Assembly (NCBI GenBank): GCA_035295125.1
Contig: DATGJP010000085.1
Coordinates: 1 to 39,122 of the forward strand
DNA: 39,122 bases
Direction of reading: 5' to 3'
Source: JAICMB01 sp035295125
GTDB lineage: Bacteria > Acidobacteriota > Terriglobia > Bryobacterales > Bryobacteraceae
The number at the start of each line of letters is the position of its first letter. Position 1 is the stretch's first letter. Shown in pieces: positions 32,601-39,122 of the stretch. The notes under the pieces are model-generated. The model ran no database searches. It saw only the letters and a list, made by a program, of their open reading frames with translations, and was not told the DNA's origin. The translations under genes and the position numbers were made by a program.

Positions 32601-33884
32601 TTATGGTTTCTTTTCGGGAACCTTGGTCGGATTGTCGGGCACAACCTGCCGCTCGCCGCTCGGCCCAACGGTTGAGTTCTTCGACATATCCTTGCCCTTG
32701 GTAACGACTTCAATCGCCTTGTTCAGCAGATTGTCCTCGTTGGGCTTGTTCTGAGGCTCTGCCTGCGGTGTATCGTCGTCCTGCTCCGCGGAAGCATCAC
32801 TGTTATCGAGCATCGGCACGGTCGGAACTACTCCGGTATCCTGAATGGCTTTGCCGGCAGGCGAATAATACTTAGCCACGGAGAGAATAACGGCAGATCC
32901 ATCGTCCATCGTGATTGCTTTACGGATGGAGGCGTCGCCGTAGGTGCGGTCGCCGACCACTTCGGCGCGCTTGTCGTCGAGCAGTGCCGCGGCGGCAATT
33001 TCAGCGCCGTCAGCCGTTCCACGGTTCGTAATTACAGTGAGTGGGAGCTTGGTGATTTGCTTCGAAGCGTCCGCATTCACGTCCTGACGGGGCTGCTTCT
33101 GGCCGATCGTGTAGGTGATCAGGCCCTTATCGAGGAAGAGATTAGCAAGCGCAATGCCCTGTTCGGGCGAGCCAGTGGAGCAATGACGGAGATCGAGAAC
33201 CAACCGCTTCACGCCCTCGCGCTGGAATTCCTGGATCTTGCCGGCGACGTCCTGCACGTTGTTGCCTTCGAGGCTCTCGACCTGCAGGAGGCCGACCTGG
33301 TCGGGAACAACCTTGCCAACGACGGCGGGATAGTGAACGACAGCGCGGGTCAGGGTAAGTTTCTGCGGGTCCGGCTTGCGGGAGCGCAGAACTCCCAATT
33401 CCACGGTGGTGTTCGCATCGCCCTTCAGCATCAACTCCGCAAATGCGAGGGGCATGTCGCGGGTAGCGATGCCATTGATGCTTTCGATCACGTCGGTTGT
33501 CGCCAGACCGGCTTTGGCGGCCGGCGAGCCAGGGATGGCGTCGACAATACCGATGTAGCCGAACTTCTTGGAAAGCACCAGACCCACGTCGGCCTTGTGC
33601 TGATCCTTCGACTTCATGTACTGTTTGTACTGGTCGGCATTCAGGTACGAGGCGTAGGGGTCGATCGACTCGAGCAAACCATTCAAGGCGCCGACGGTGA
33701 CGCCTTTCATATCGGGCTCCTCGACATAGTCGGTTTTGATGTGTTGCAGGACTTCGCTGTAGACGGCCAGGTGACGATAGGTGTCTTCCGGAGCAGCGCT
33801 CCGGCCATGGACCGCTCCCAGCAATAGAAGGAGCACGAGGCAGGTCGACGATGAGACGACCACAAACTTGAAACGGCTGTTCAT
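32601..33884 (-). CDS. S41 (C-terminal processing protease) family protein lacking the catalytic dyad
   Basis: This encodes 427 residues with an N-terminal signal or anchor helix (FVVVSSSTCLVLLLLLGAV). The order is the S41 N-terminal helical region (YRHLAVYSEVLQHIKTDYVEEPDMKG), a PDZ domain (GLVLSKKFGYIGIVDAIPGSPAAKAGL) and the S41 core (VKRLVLDLRH onward). In active CtpA/Prc/D1P enzymes the nucleophile lies in GTAS-A-S-E and a lysine follows 25 residues later. Here the same places read GTAD-G-A-E with Asp292, and TYGDAS with Asp317, exactly 25 residues apart. Both catalytic residues therefore appear lost while the fold is kept. The tail is Pro/Lys/Glu-rich. It could be a periplasmic peptide-binding scaffold. 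Confidence 0.85.
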   Translation of the reverse strand: MNSRFKFVVVSSSTCLVLLLLLGAVHGRSAAPEDTYRHLAVYSEVLQHIKTDYVEEPDMKGVTVGALNGLLESIDPYASYLNADQYKQYMKSKDQHKADVGLVLSKKFGYIGIVDAIPGSPAAKAGLATTDVIESINGIATRDMPLAFAELMLKGDANTTVELGVLRSRKPDPQKLTLTRAVVHYPAVVGKVVPDQVGLLQVESLEGNNVQDVAGKIQEFQREGVKRLVLDLRHCSTGSPEQGIALANLFLDKGLITYTIGQKQPRQDVNADASKQITKLPLTVITNRGTADGAEIAAAALLDDKRAEVVGDRTYGDASIRKAITMDDGSAVILSVAKYYSPAGKAIQDTGVVPTVPMLDNSDASAEQDDDTPQAEPQNKPNEDNLLNKAIEVVTKGKDMSKNSTVGPSGERQVVPDNPTKVPEKKP

Positions 33885-34052
33885 AAGTAGAGGTACGGCG
33901 CCCTATATTCAGTATAACGTGGCATTGTGGAAATCCACCAGATAGCTTACGAGAGGGATCGGATTGGTCAGGATTTGACTGCTTTCCCAGTGGCCGACTG
34001 CGGAAGTTTGGCATAGCCGTTTTTGCCTTTGCATTCGTGGTGAGATCCAATG

Positions 34053-34069
34053 GCAGGCTGAAGGCCTGC
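34053..34069. repeat. Hairpin repeat (family C)
   Basis: GCAGGC-TGAAG-GCCTGC is a 6-bp perfect stem, followed by CTTCACCCCTCCACATC, which resembles the end of the compound repeat. It is a further member of the interspersed set. Confidence 0.65.
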
Positions 34070-34173
34070 TTCACCCCTCCACATCTTCCAATTCTTCAAG
34101 GAGTTAGAGAGGGCGGCGTAAGGGCCGCGATGTATTTGGACGGCCGTAGGCTATTTATCGGCACCGATCGCAA

Positions 34174-34192
34174 GGCGGGTTAGCAACCCGCC
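34174..34192. repeat. Hairpin repeat (family B), intergenic
   Basis: GGCGGGTT-AGC-AACCCGCC is a perfect 8-bp stem, nearly identical to the second hairpin at 15098-15116 inside the NRPS-PKS gene. Here it is intergenic, which supports the coding copies being insertions of a mobile family. Confidence 0.85.
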
Positions 34193-34225
34193 GCAGGCTG
34201 TGGGCGTGCTGCACCTTTTCACATT

Positions 34226-34254
34226 CTTACTTAATACCCTTCCACCGAAGTAAG
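34226..34254. promoter_or_regulatory. Inverted repeat ahead of the GH116-like gene
   Basis: CTTACTT (34226-34232) and AAGTAAG (34248-34254) are perfect 7-bp arms separated by 15 bases. They end ten bases before the ATG at 34265. This could be a repressor site, or an RNA hairpin hiding the weak ribosome binding region. No regulator gene is nearby. Confidence 0.4.
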
Positions 34255-34264
34255 CTAATGGCTG

Positions 34265-36811
34265 ATGTCTACCAAGCGGCGGTCATTTCTCAAACAGGTC
34301 GCACTCGCCGGTTCGTCGTTTGCTTCTCCTCCCGCGGCTCCGGCGGCAGAGGCCGGCGACGGGGAGTTCAGGTTTCCACGGGCTTTCACGGGGCGGCATC
34401 TCACCGCGATCGCGTTTCCACTCGGCGGGGTATGCGCAGGATCGATCAGCCTTGGCGGACGGGGACAGCTACGCGACTGGGAGATTTTCAACCGGCCGGA
34501 TAAAGGGAACTCGCCAAGTTATGCCTTTCCCGCGATCTGGGCACAGACGGGGAAGAGCAAGCCGGTGGCGCGCGTACTCGAATCGCGCATACAGCCTCCC
34601 TATGAGGGGCAGAACGGCTTAGGGACGCGCAACGCACCCGGGTTGGTGCGGCTGGCGTCCGCCACGTTCGTTGGCGAATTCCCTCTGGCGCACATCGATT
34701 TTGCCGATTCGGTTTTGCCGGTACGAGTCTCACTGGATGCCTTTTCACCGTTCATTCCACACGAACCCGATGATTCCGGTTTACCGGTTGCGATTCTGCG
34801 CTACCGCGTTACGAACCCGGGGCCAGCGGCGGCACGAGTTTCGATTGCGTGGTCGATCGATAATCCTTGCGGGCACACACAAGCGGCCGATTCTCGCCTT
34901 AACGAGCATCGCGGCACCGATGGTCTCGAGGGACTTTACATGAGCAGCCCGGATTTGGCGGCGAACGATCCGCTCAAGGGCAGTTTCGTGCTCGCGGCGC
35001 TTGACCCTGGCGGCTTCCGGGTATCGTATCTGCGGGGATGGAAGCGCGACCGCTGGTGGAACTCGCCGATGCTCTATTGGGACGATTTTTCTTCGGACGG
35101 AGAACTCGGGCCGGAGCCAGAGGTGCGAAGCGCGGTGGGCGCGCTGTGTCTGGGCCGAACGCTGGCGCCGGGAACTCATGCCGATTACACGTTTCTCCTC
35201 GCCTGGCATTTTCCAAATCGTACGCCGCGGCGATGCGGCTGGGCGGCTCCCAAGGGAGAGGAAGACACGCTGATCGGGAACTGGTACACGACGCGGTTCA
35301 AGGATGCGTGGGATGCGGCCGAGTATGCGGCGCAACATCTGCCGGCCCTGGAGAAAAAGACGCGGCGATTTGCGACGGTGCTGCGGCAATCCACACTTCC
35401 CGCGGCGGTGAAGGATGCGGCCAGCGCGAACCTCTCGACGCTGGTGACGCAGGTTTGTTTTCGTACTGCCGATGGCGAGTTCCACGGTTTCGAGGGCGCC
35501 GACGACCATTTAGGCTGCTGCCATGGAAGCTGCGCGCACGTGTGGAACTACGAGACCACCACGCCGCATATTTTTCCGACGTTCGCGCGTTCCCTTCGCG
35601 AGACGAGCTTCCACTACGACCTGGACGACGCGGGAGCGCTGCACTTTCGCGAGAACCTGCCGCACAAGCAACCGCTGTGGGGCTTCGCGGCCGCCGATGG
35701 ACAGATGGGGCAGATCATACATGCCTATCTCGATTGGCGCCTGAGCGGCGATAACGATTGGCTGCGGCGGCTGTGGCCGGGAATCAAGCGGGCCCTGGAA
35801 TTCGCCTGGGTGCCGGGCGGATGGGATGCGGACCGGGACGGCGTCATGGAAGGTGTGCAACACAATACCTACGATGTCGAGTTCTATGGGCCGAATCCGC
35901 TTTGCGGCATCTACTACCTGGGCGCGCTGCGAGCCGCGGAAGAGATGGCGCGGGCGATGGGGGACACAGGTTCCGCGGCCGAGTACCGGCGCCTGTTCGA
36001 CAGCGGGAGCAGGTGGATCGACGCGAATCTTTTCAATGGCGATTATTATGTTCAGCGGGTCCGCGGCGTGGCGAAGGAGCGGATCGCGCAGTCGCTGCGC
36101 AGCGACATGGGTTCAGAAGATACCGTGAACCCGCAGTACCAGGTTGGCGAAGGTTGCCTCGCGGACCAATTGATCGGGCAGTATCTCGCCGATGTCAGCG
36201 GGCTCGGTCCGCTAGTCAAGCCGGTCAATATTCACAAGACGCTCGAGTCGTTGTATCGATATAACTATCGCCGCACGCTGACCAATCATCAATGCGTGCA
36301 GCGTACTTATGCCCTGAATGACGAAGCGGCGATTCTTGTGTGCGATTACGGCAAGGCAGAGCGCCCCACGATTCCATTTCCGTACTATGCGGAGGCGTGG
36401 ACGGGGATTGAGTACCTGGTCGGCTCGCATATGCTCTTTGCGGGCATGACGCGAGAGGGCGTGGAGTGTTATCGCAACGCGCGGCTCCGCTACGACGGCG
36501 AGAAGCGGAATCCGTGGGACGAGCCCGAATGCGGACATCATTACGCGCGCGCCATGTCGGCCTGGAGCGGAGTGCTGGCGATGAGCGGCTTCCGCTATGA
36601 CGGCGCTGAGCGAATGGTCGAGATTAAAGCGCCGCAGGGTCACAACTGTTTGTGGACCACGGCGACGGGCTGGGGGACATTTCAGGTAACGACCGCGGGG
36701 GCGATCATTCGTGTTGAGCATGGGTCGCTGGCGATTCGGTCCTGCTTGGTGAACGGGAAGAAAAGCTCGCAGGAAAGAACGCTTCGGGAGGGCGAGGAAT
36801 TTACGACATGA
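34265..36811 (+). CDS. GH116-like (GBA2/DUF608-type) exported glycosidase
   Basis: This encodes 848 residues. A twin-arginine signal (KRRSFLKQVALAGSSFA) directs export. The opening FTGRHLTAIAFPLGGVCAGSISLGGRGQLRDWEIFNRP is characteristic of the non-lysosomal glucosylceramidase/GH116 group, and an (alpha/alpha)6-type helical domain follows. Conserved blocks include GCCHGSCAHVWNYETTTPHIFP near residue 425, DRDGVMEG and NTYDVEFYG near 535, and CLADQLIGQYLADVSGLG. The Asp of NTYD is the likely acid/base. The nucleophile is less certain, being either the Glu of the GFEGADD segment or that of VWNYE. It probably cleaves beta-glycosides outside the cytoplasm. Its stop overlaps the next start by ATGA. 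Confidence 0.85.
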   Translation: MSTKRRSFLKQVALAGSSFASPPAAPAAEAGDGEFRFPRAFTGRHLTAIAFPLGGVCAGSISLGGRGQLRDWEIFNRPDKGNSPSYAFPAIWAQTGKSKPVARVLESRIQPPYEGQNGLGTRNAPGLVRLASATFVGEFPLAHIDFADSVLPVRVSLDAFSPFIPHEPDDSGLPVAILRYRVTNPGPAAARVSIAWSIDNPCGHTQAADSRLNEHRGTDGLEGLYMSSPDLAANDPLKGSFVLAALDPGGFRVSYLRGWKRDRWWNSPMLYWDDFSSDGELGPEPEVRSAVGALCLGRTLAPGTHADYTFLLAWHFPNRTPRRCGWAAPKGEEDTLIGNWYTTRFKDAWDAAEYAAQHLPALEKKTRRFATVLRQSTLPAAVKDAASANLSTLVTQVCFRTADGEFHGFEGADDHLGCCHGSCAHVWNYETTTPHIFPTFARSLRETSFHYDLDDAGALHFRENLPHKQPLWGFAAADGQMGQIIHAYLDWRLSGDNDWLRRLWPGIKRALEFAWVPGGWDADRDGVMEGVQHNTYDVEFYGPNPLCGIYYLGALRAAEEMARAMGDTGSAAEYRRLFDSGSRWIDANLFNGDYYVQRVRGVAKERIAQSLRSDMGSEDTVNPQYQVGEGCLADQLIGQYLADVSGLGPLVKPVNIHKTLESLYRYNYRRTLTNHQCVQRTYALNDEAAILVCDYGKAERPTIPFPYYAEAWTGIEYLVGSHMLFAGMTREGVECYRNARLRYDGEKRNPWDEPECGHHYARAMSAWSGVLAMSGFRYDGAERMVEIKAPQGHNCLWTTATGWGTFQVTTAGAIIRVEHGSLAIRSCLVNGKKSSQERTLREGEEFTT

Positions 36812-37758
36812 AGCCTGTCGTGGCGTTGGTCGGCGGTTTCCTCGGCGCGGGAAAAACAACGCTCATCCTGACAGCAGCACGTATTCTGCAGGCGCGCGGC
36901 ATGCGGGTCGCCGCAGTGCTGAACGACCAGGGGGACGATCTCGTCGACACGCAGCTGGTGCGTCAAAGTGGGATGCCGGCGGACCAAGTCGCGGGGGGGT
37001 GCTTTTGTTGCCGCTTTCCGGATTTGATCGAGGCGTTGGAGAGGCTTGGTCCACATCATCCCGAGGTTTTTTTTGCGGAAGCTGTTGGGAGCTGCATCGA
37101 TATCGTGGCGACAACGCTGCGGCCGCTTCTGCGTGATTATGGGGCGAGTTACCGGATTGCGCCGCTTACGGTGCTGGTGCACGAGGAGCCGGAGGGGCCG
37201 GACATGCGGTACCTGTTCGAGAACCAGGTGGCTGAGGCGGATCTCGTGATCCATCGTGATGTGGATGTCGAAAGTTGGCTGGATCAGTTGCTGGCGGATG
37301 GTGTTCAGGCCGGTCGGCAGTCAATCTCGGTGAATTACGAGCGGTATCGAGAGGCGGAGTTGGCACTGGGATGGCTGAACGCCCGGGCCGTGGTGCGGAC
37401 CCGCCCAGCCGTGGGGCCGGCGATGGTGGTTGGGCCGTTGCTCGATGATCTCGATCGCGCGCTGACCGTCGCCGGAATACGTATCGTGCATTTGAAGGTG
37501 ATGGCGCAATGCGAATCGGGATACGTCAAGGCCGGGCTAACGAGGAATGGGGGCGAACCGGTGGCGGAAGGCGCATTGGATGCGTCGCCGGCCGGTGAAC
37601 ACGAAGTGCTTGTGAATTTGCGGGCTCTGGGCGCGCCGGAGGAATTTCGGGAGATTATTGAGCGGTCGTTTGCGAAAGTAGGGGGCGAATGGCGGGCTTT
37701 GCAGGCGTTTCGGCCTGCGGCGCCGGTGCCGTATCAGCGGGTTAGCAACTCGCGGTAA
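36808..37758 (+). CDS. COG0523/CobW-type P-loop GTPase with altered G4 motif
   Basis: This encodes 316 residues. Walker A is GGFLGAGKTT and the family metal-binding CxCC motif is GGCFCC, near residue 65. COG0523 proteins are metal chaperones or insertases. The usual NKxD guanine-recognition motif is not seen: the matching place reads ADLVIHRDVDVES. The conserved E-x-x-G of the switch region may correspond to EAVGSC. The C-terminal residues QRVSNSR come from a hairpin repeat. Translation is coupled to the GH116-like gene through ATGA. A link between metal handling and an exported glycosidase is unusual, and the partner is unknown. Confidence 0.82.
   Translation: MKPVVALVGGFLGAGKTTLILTAARILQARGMRVAAVLNDQGDDLVDTQLVRQSGMPADQVAGGCFCCRFPDLIEALERLGPHHPEVFFAEAVGSCIDIVATTLRPLLRDYGASYRIAPLTVLVHEEPEGPDMRYLFENQVAEADLVIHRDVDVESWLDQLLADGVQAGRQSISVNYERYREAELALGWLNARAVVRTRPAVGPAMVVGPLLDDLDRALTVAGIRIVHLKVMAQCESGYVKAGLTRNGGEPVAEGALDASPAGEHEVLVNLRALGAPEEFREIIERSFAKVGGEWRALQAFRPAAPVPYQRVSNSR
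37737..37753. repeat. Hairpin repeat (family B) forming the C-terminus of the COG0523 gene
   Basis: GCGGGTT-AGC-AACTCGC has one mismatch compared with the perfect copy at 34174-34192. The stop codon follows two bases after the right arm, so the repeat supplies the last residues of the protein. Confidence 0.75.
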
Positions 37759-37763
37759 AAATC

Positions 37764-37796
37764 GGGCAGGCTGAATGCCAGGCTGAATGCCTGCCC
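37764..37796. terminator. Hairpin (family C) between convergent genes, possible bidirectional terminator
   Basis: GGGCAGGC (37764-37771) and GCCTGCCC (37789-37796) form a perfect 8-bp stem. A 12-base unit CAGGCTGAATGC is directly duplicated inside it. It lies between two convergent stops (37758 and 37804). There is no clear T-run, so terminator function is inferred from position only. Confidence 0.45.
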
Positions 37797-37803
37797 CACC
37801 TTG

Positions 37804-38142
37804 CTAGTAATCGAGGATCGCGGTGAAATAATCGTTCTGATCGCCGATCGAATTCGCGTTCATCACCTGTAATGAGAGGGTGTGCTGGTTGAAATCCTGC
37901 GGGGCTTTGACGATAACGGGCACGGTCGCGCGATGAACATTGTCCGCGTTGGACCAGATGACCGATTTGCCAACCACGTGCCCATCGATTACAACCTCGA
38001 ATCCGATCAGAGTTGGAGCATTGACGGAACGCAGAGAACCGCTCACCATAATGACCGCGCCGCCGCCGTCGGAAGGCGACTTAAAGCTGACGGAAATGGG
38101 GAGAGGTCCGGCGTGTAGATCGAGAATTGGCACCATCGCCAT
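37804..38142 (-). CDS. Small protein of unknown function, probably all-beta
   Basis: This encodes 112 residues. AGGAG about nine bases upstream of the ATG (complement of 38152-38156) supports the start. There is no signal peptide or membrane helix. Alternating hydrophobic strands (LPISVSFKSP, AVIMVSGSLR, IGFEVVIDGHVVG, RATVPVIVKAP, HTLSLQVMNA) suggest a beta-sandwich domain, perhaps immunoglobulin-like. I recognise no family or catalytic residues. It stands alone between the GTPase gene and the damaged gene at the window end. Confidence 0.75.
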   Translation of the reverse strand: MAMVPILDLHAGPLPISVSFKSPSDGGGAVIMVSGSLRSVNAPTLIGFEVVIDGHVVGKSVIWSNADNVHRATVPVIVKAPQDFNQHTLSLQVMNANSIGDQNDYFTAILDY

Positions 38143-38276
38143 AGAGAAACAGCTCCTTTAGGAGGATTTGGAAACGAATTAAAAGATAACACATGGCGAT
38201 AGGCGAAAAATGAACCTTGTGTTACAGCGAGGACTGGCGCTACTTCGTCTGGCAGAAGTCTTTGAGAGCGGCATGC

Positions 38277-38294
38277 GCAGGCGAAACCGCCTGC
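38277..38294. repeat. Hairpin repeat (family A), intergenic
   Basis: GCAGGCG-AAAC-CGCCTGC is a perfect 7-bp stem, the complement of the copy at 21272-21289 in the NRPS-PKS gene. It lies in the 190-base gap between the small beta protein gene and the damaged terminal gene. Confidence 0.85.
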
Positions 38295-38332
38295 ATTACT
38301 AAACCTGGAGGATCTTTGCGCGGCGCGACAAT

Positions 38333-39122
38333 TTAAGCTGCCTCTTCGTGCAACCGATTGATCTGCTGGAGAGTGGTCCGCGCGGATGTCGTCACGGCGA
38401 TGAGTAGGGTACGTGCCGATGCAGACACTTGATACCGGTGCGTTCCAGAGATTTTGTGGATCAGACCATGAGCACGGAGCATGCGGAGTCTCCGGCTTAT
38501 GGCTGCCGAGCGCCGCCGCTGCTCCTGGGGTGACTCGGCCGGCTTGGGGAACAGAAGAGCTTGCAGGTCTCGATTGCGAAAACCATCGATTAGGAAGTCT
38601 CCTTGTTGGATGGCCTGCAGCAGCGTGTAATCGTCGGCGAAGGGTCGCAGTGCCCGGACGCGACGTCCGTTCCAGTGGGTAGGTTTCTGAATGGCCGAAA
38701 CCAGTTCCTCCAGCCTGTGGCTATCGTCCACTGTTGCCAGAGCATCGATGAGCCGGCCGTTGACGCCCTGCGATACCTGTACCCTCCGGTGCAGGTCGGC
38801 AATCCCTCGGCGCATGGTCCGCCATTGCAGATCCTCTTACGGTCCCCCCTTGTTTGGCTCGATAGCTTTTGAAGACCTCTGTCTTATTGATGGTCGTCTC
38901 GGCCGCCCGCATTACACTCCCCTGCTCATGGTAGGCCTTGTCGTAAAACTTGGTGGAATTGCCGTGCATCCAGAATTTCATCCGTTCTCCTTCCCGGTAT
39001 TCCTTCAGGTTGCCCTGTAGCTGTCCATTGAAGGACTCCGGGATCCGTCCCTTTTGGGTGAGCCGTCTGCCGAAATACCGCAGCACGTCTCGGCAGGAGA
39101 AATCCGACACGGCATGCCGCAG
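38333..39122 (-). pseudogene. Frameshifted and edge-truncated conserved protein of unknown function
   Basis: The upstream frame enters from the window edge (reading LRHAVSDFSCRDVLRYFGRR) and contains MKFWMHGNSTKFYDKAY, GSVMRAAETTIN and FKSYRAK. The downstream frame continues with WRTMRRGIADLHRR, KPTHWNGRRVRALRPFADD, FRNRDLQALLF and a winged-helix-like end (RRLRMLRAHGLIHKISGTHRY). Read together they look like one protein broken by a one-base shift near 38834. The second frame has a TAA at 38837-38839, so the shift must lie after it. The N-terminus is outside the window. I cannot name the family. A sequencing indel is possible; otherwise it is a recent pseudogene. Confidence 0.7.

Larger units (their letters stand above)
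33885..34264. other. Divergent intergenic region with repeats
   Basis: These 380 bases lie between the S41-like gene and the GH116-like gene. They hold a 5-bp inverted repeat GTGGA/TCCAC (33927-33938), hairpins at 34053-34069 and 34174-34192, a compound-repeat fragment (34193-34230), and an inverted repeat next to the GH116 start. A TATACT element on the minus strand (33911-33916) could be the -10 of the S41-like gene, but I see no matching -35. Confidence 0.5.

Noticed and set aside
5429..38294. CRISPR array
   Set aside because: The repeats are scattered hairpins at irregular distances, many inside genes, without regularly spaced unique spacers or cas genes.
34174..38294. Insertion sequence or transposase linked to the repeats
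   Set aside because: No transposase motif (DDE, HUH or serine recombinase) was found in the window. The damaged terminal gene shows no such signature in the visible part.
38844..38849. Run of six C (G on the coding strand) as a programmed frameshift site in the terminal gene
   Set aside because: A +1 slip there would meet the TAA at 38837-38839 in the new frame, so the break must be further downstream.

Overview
The window looks like a piece of chromosome from a GC-rich soil bacterium, most likely Acidobacteriota close to Solibacter/Bryobacterales. This is inferred from gene style (Tat-tagged MocA-type oxidoreductase, GH116-like enzyme, matrixin with a small secreted partner) and from abundant small hairpin repeats, some translated inside genes. 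No rRNA, tRNA, CRISPR array or complete insertion sequence was seen.

Layout. 1-3001: edge remnant, a secreted unknown protein and a matrixin-type metalloprotease. 3007-5423: an RRM RNA-binding protein with a good promoter, threonine synthase (minus strand) and a small secreted protein. 5570-30546: twelve genes, all on the minus strand and mostly touching or overlapping. In transcription order they are a Wzc/GumC-like chain-length protein, a BY-kinase-like ATPase, a Wza-like export protein, a Wzx-like flippase, a Wzy-like polymerase, two GT4 glycosyltransferases, a ~3056-residue hybrid NRPS-PKS, a 1323-residue NRPS with thioesterase, an Sfp-type phosphopantetheinyl transferase, a WbaP-type priming sugar-phosphate transferase and a secreted beta-helix protein. 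30927-33884: a minus-strand group of S41-like protein, FmdB-type zinc ribbon and Gfo/Idh/MocA oxidoreductase. 34265-37758: a GH116-like enzyme translationally coupled to a COG0523 GTPase. 37804-39122: a small unknown protein and a frameshifted gene cut by the window edge.

The most interesting region is the 25-kb operon, in which a complete modular assembly line sits inside a complete Wzx/Wzy exopolysaccharide pathway. Domain order is A-T-KS-AT-ACP-AMT-C-A-T followed by C-A-T-TE. Residues read by eye give a Val-like signature for the first A domain and an identical Gly-like signature for the other two. A malonyl-type AT, no ketoreductase and an embedded aminotransferase imply a valine-derived 3,4-diamino acid (aminostatine-like) followed by Gly-Gly. 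The PPTase that would activate the carriers overlaps the polysaccharide priming enzyme by an ATGA, tying the two pathways together.

A second theme is hairpin repeats. One family is translated as (E)R-x-GETACPT at four inter-domain linkers of the megasynthase. A second family has entered the same variable loop of two adenylation domains, the N-terminus of the beta-helix protein and the C-terminus of the COG0523 protein. A compound repeat of about 127 bp lies in inverted orientation just outside both ends of the 25-kb operon.
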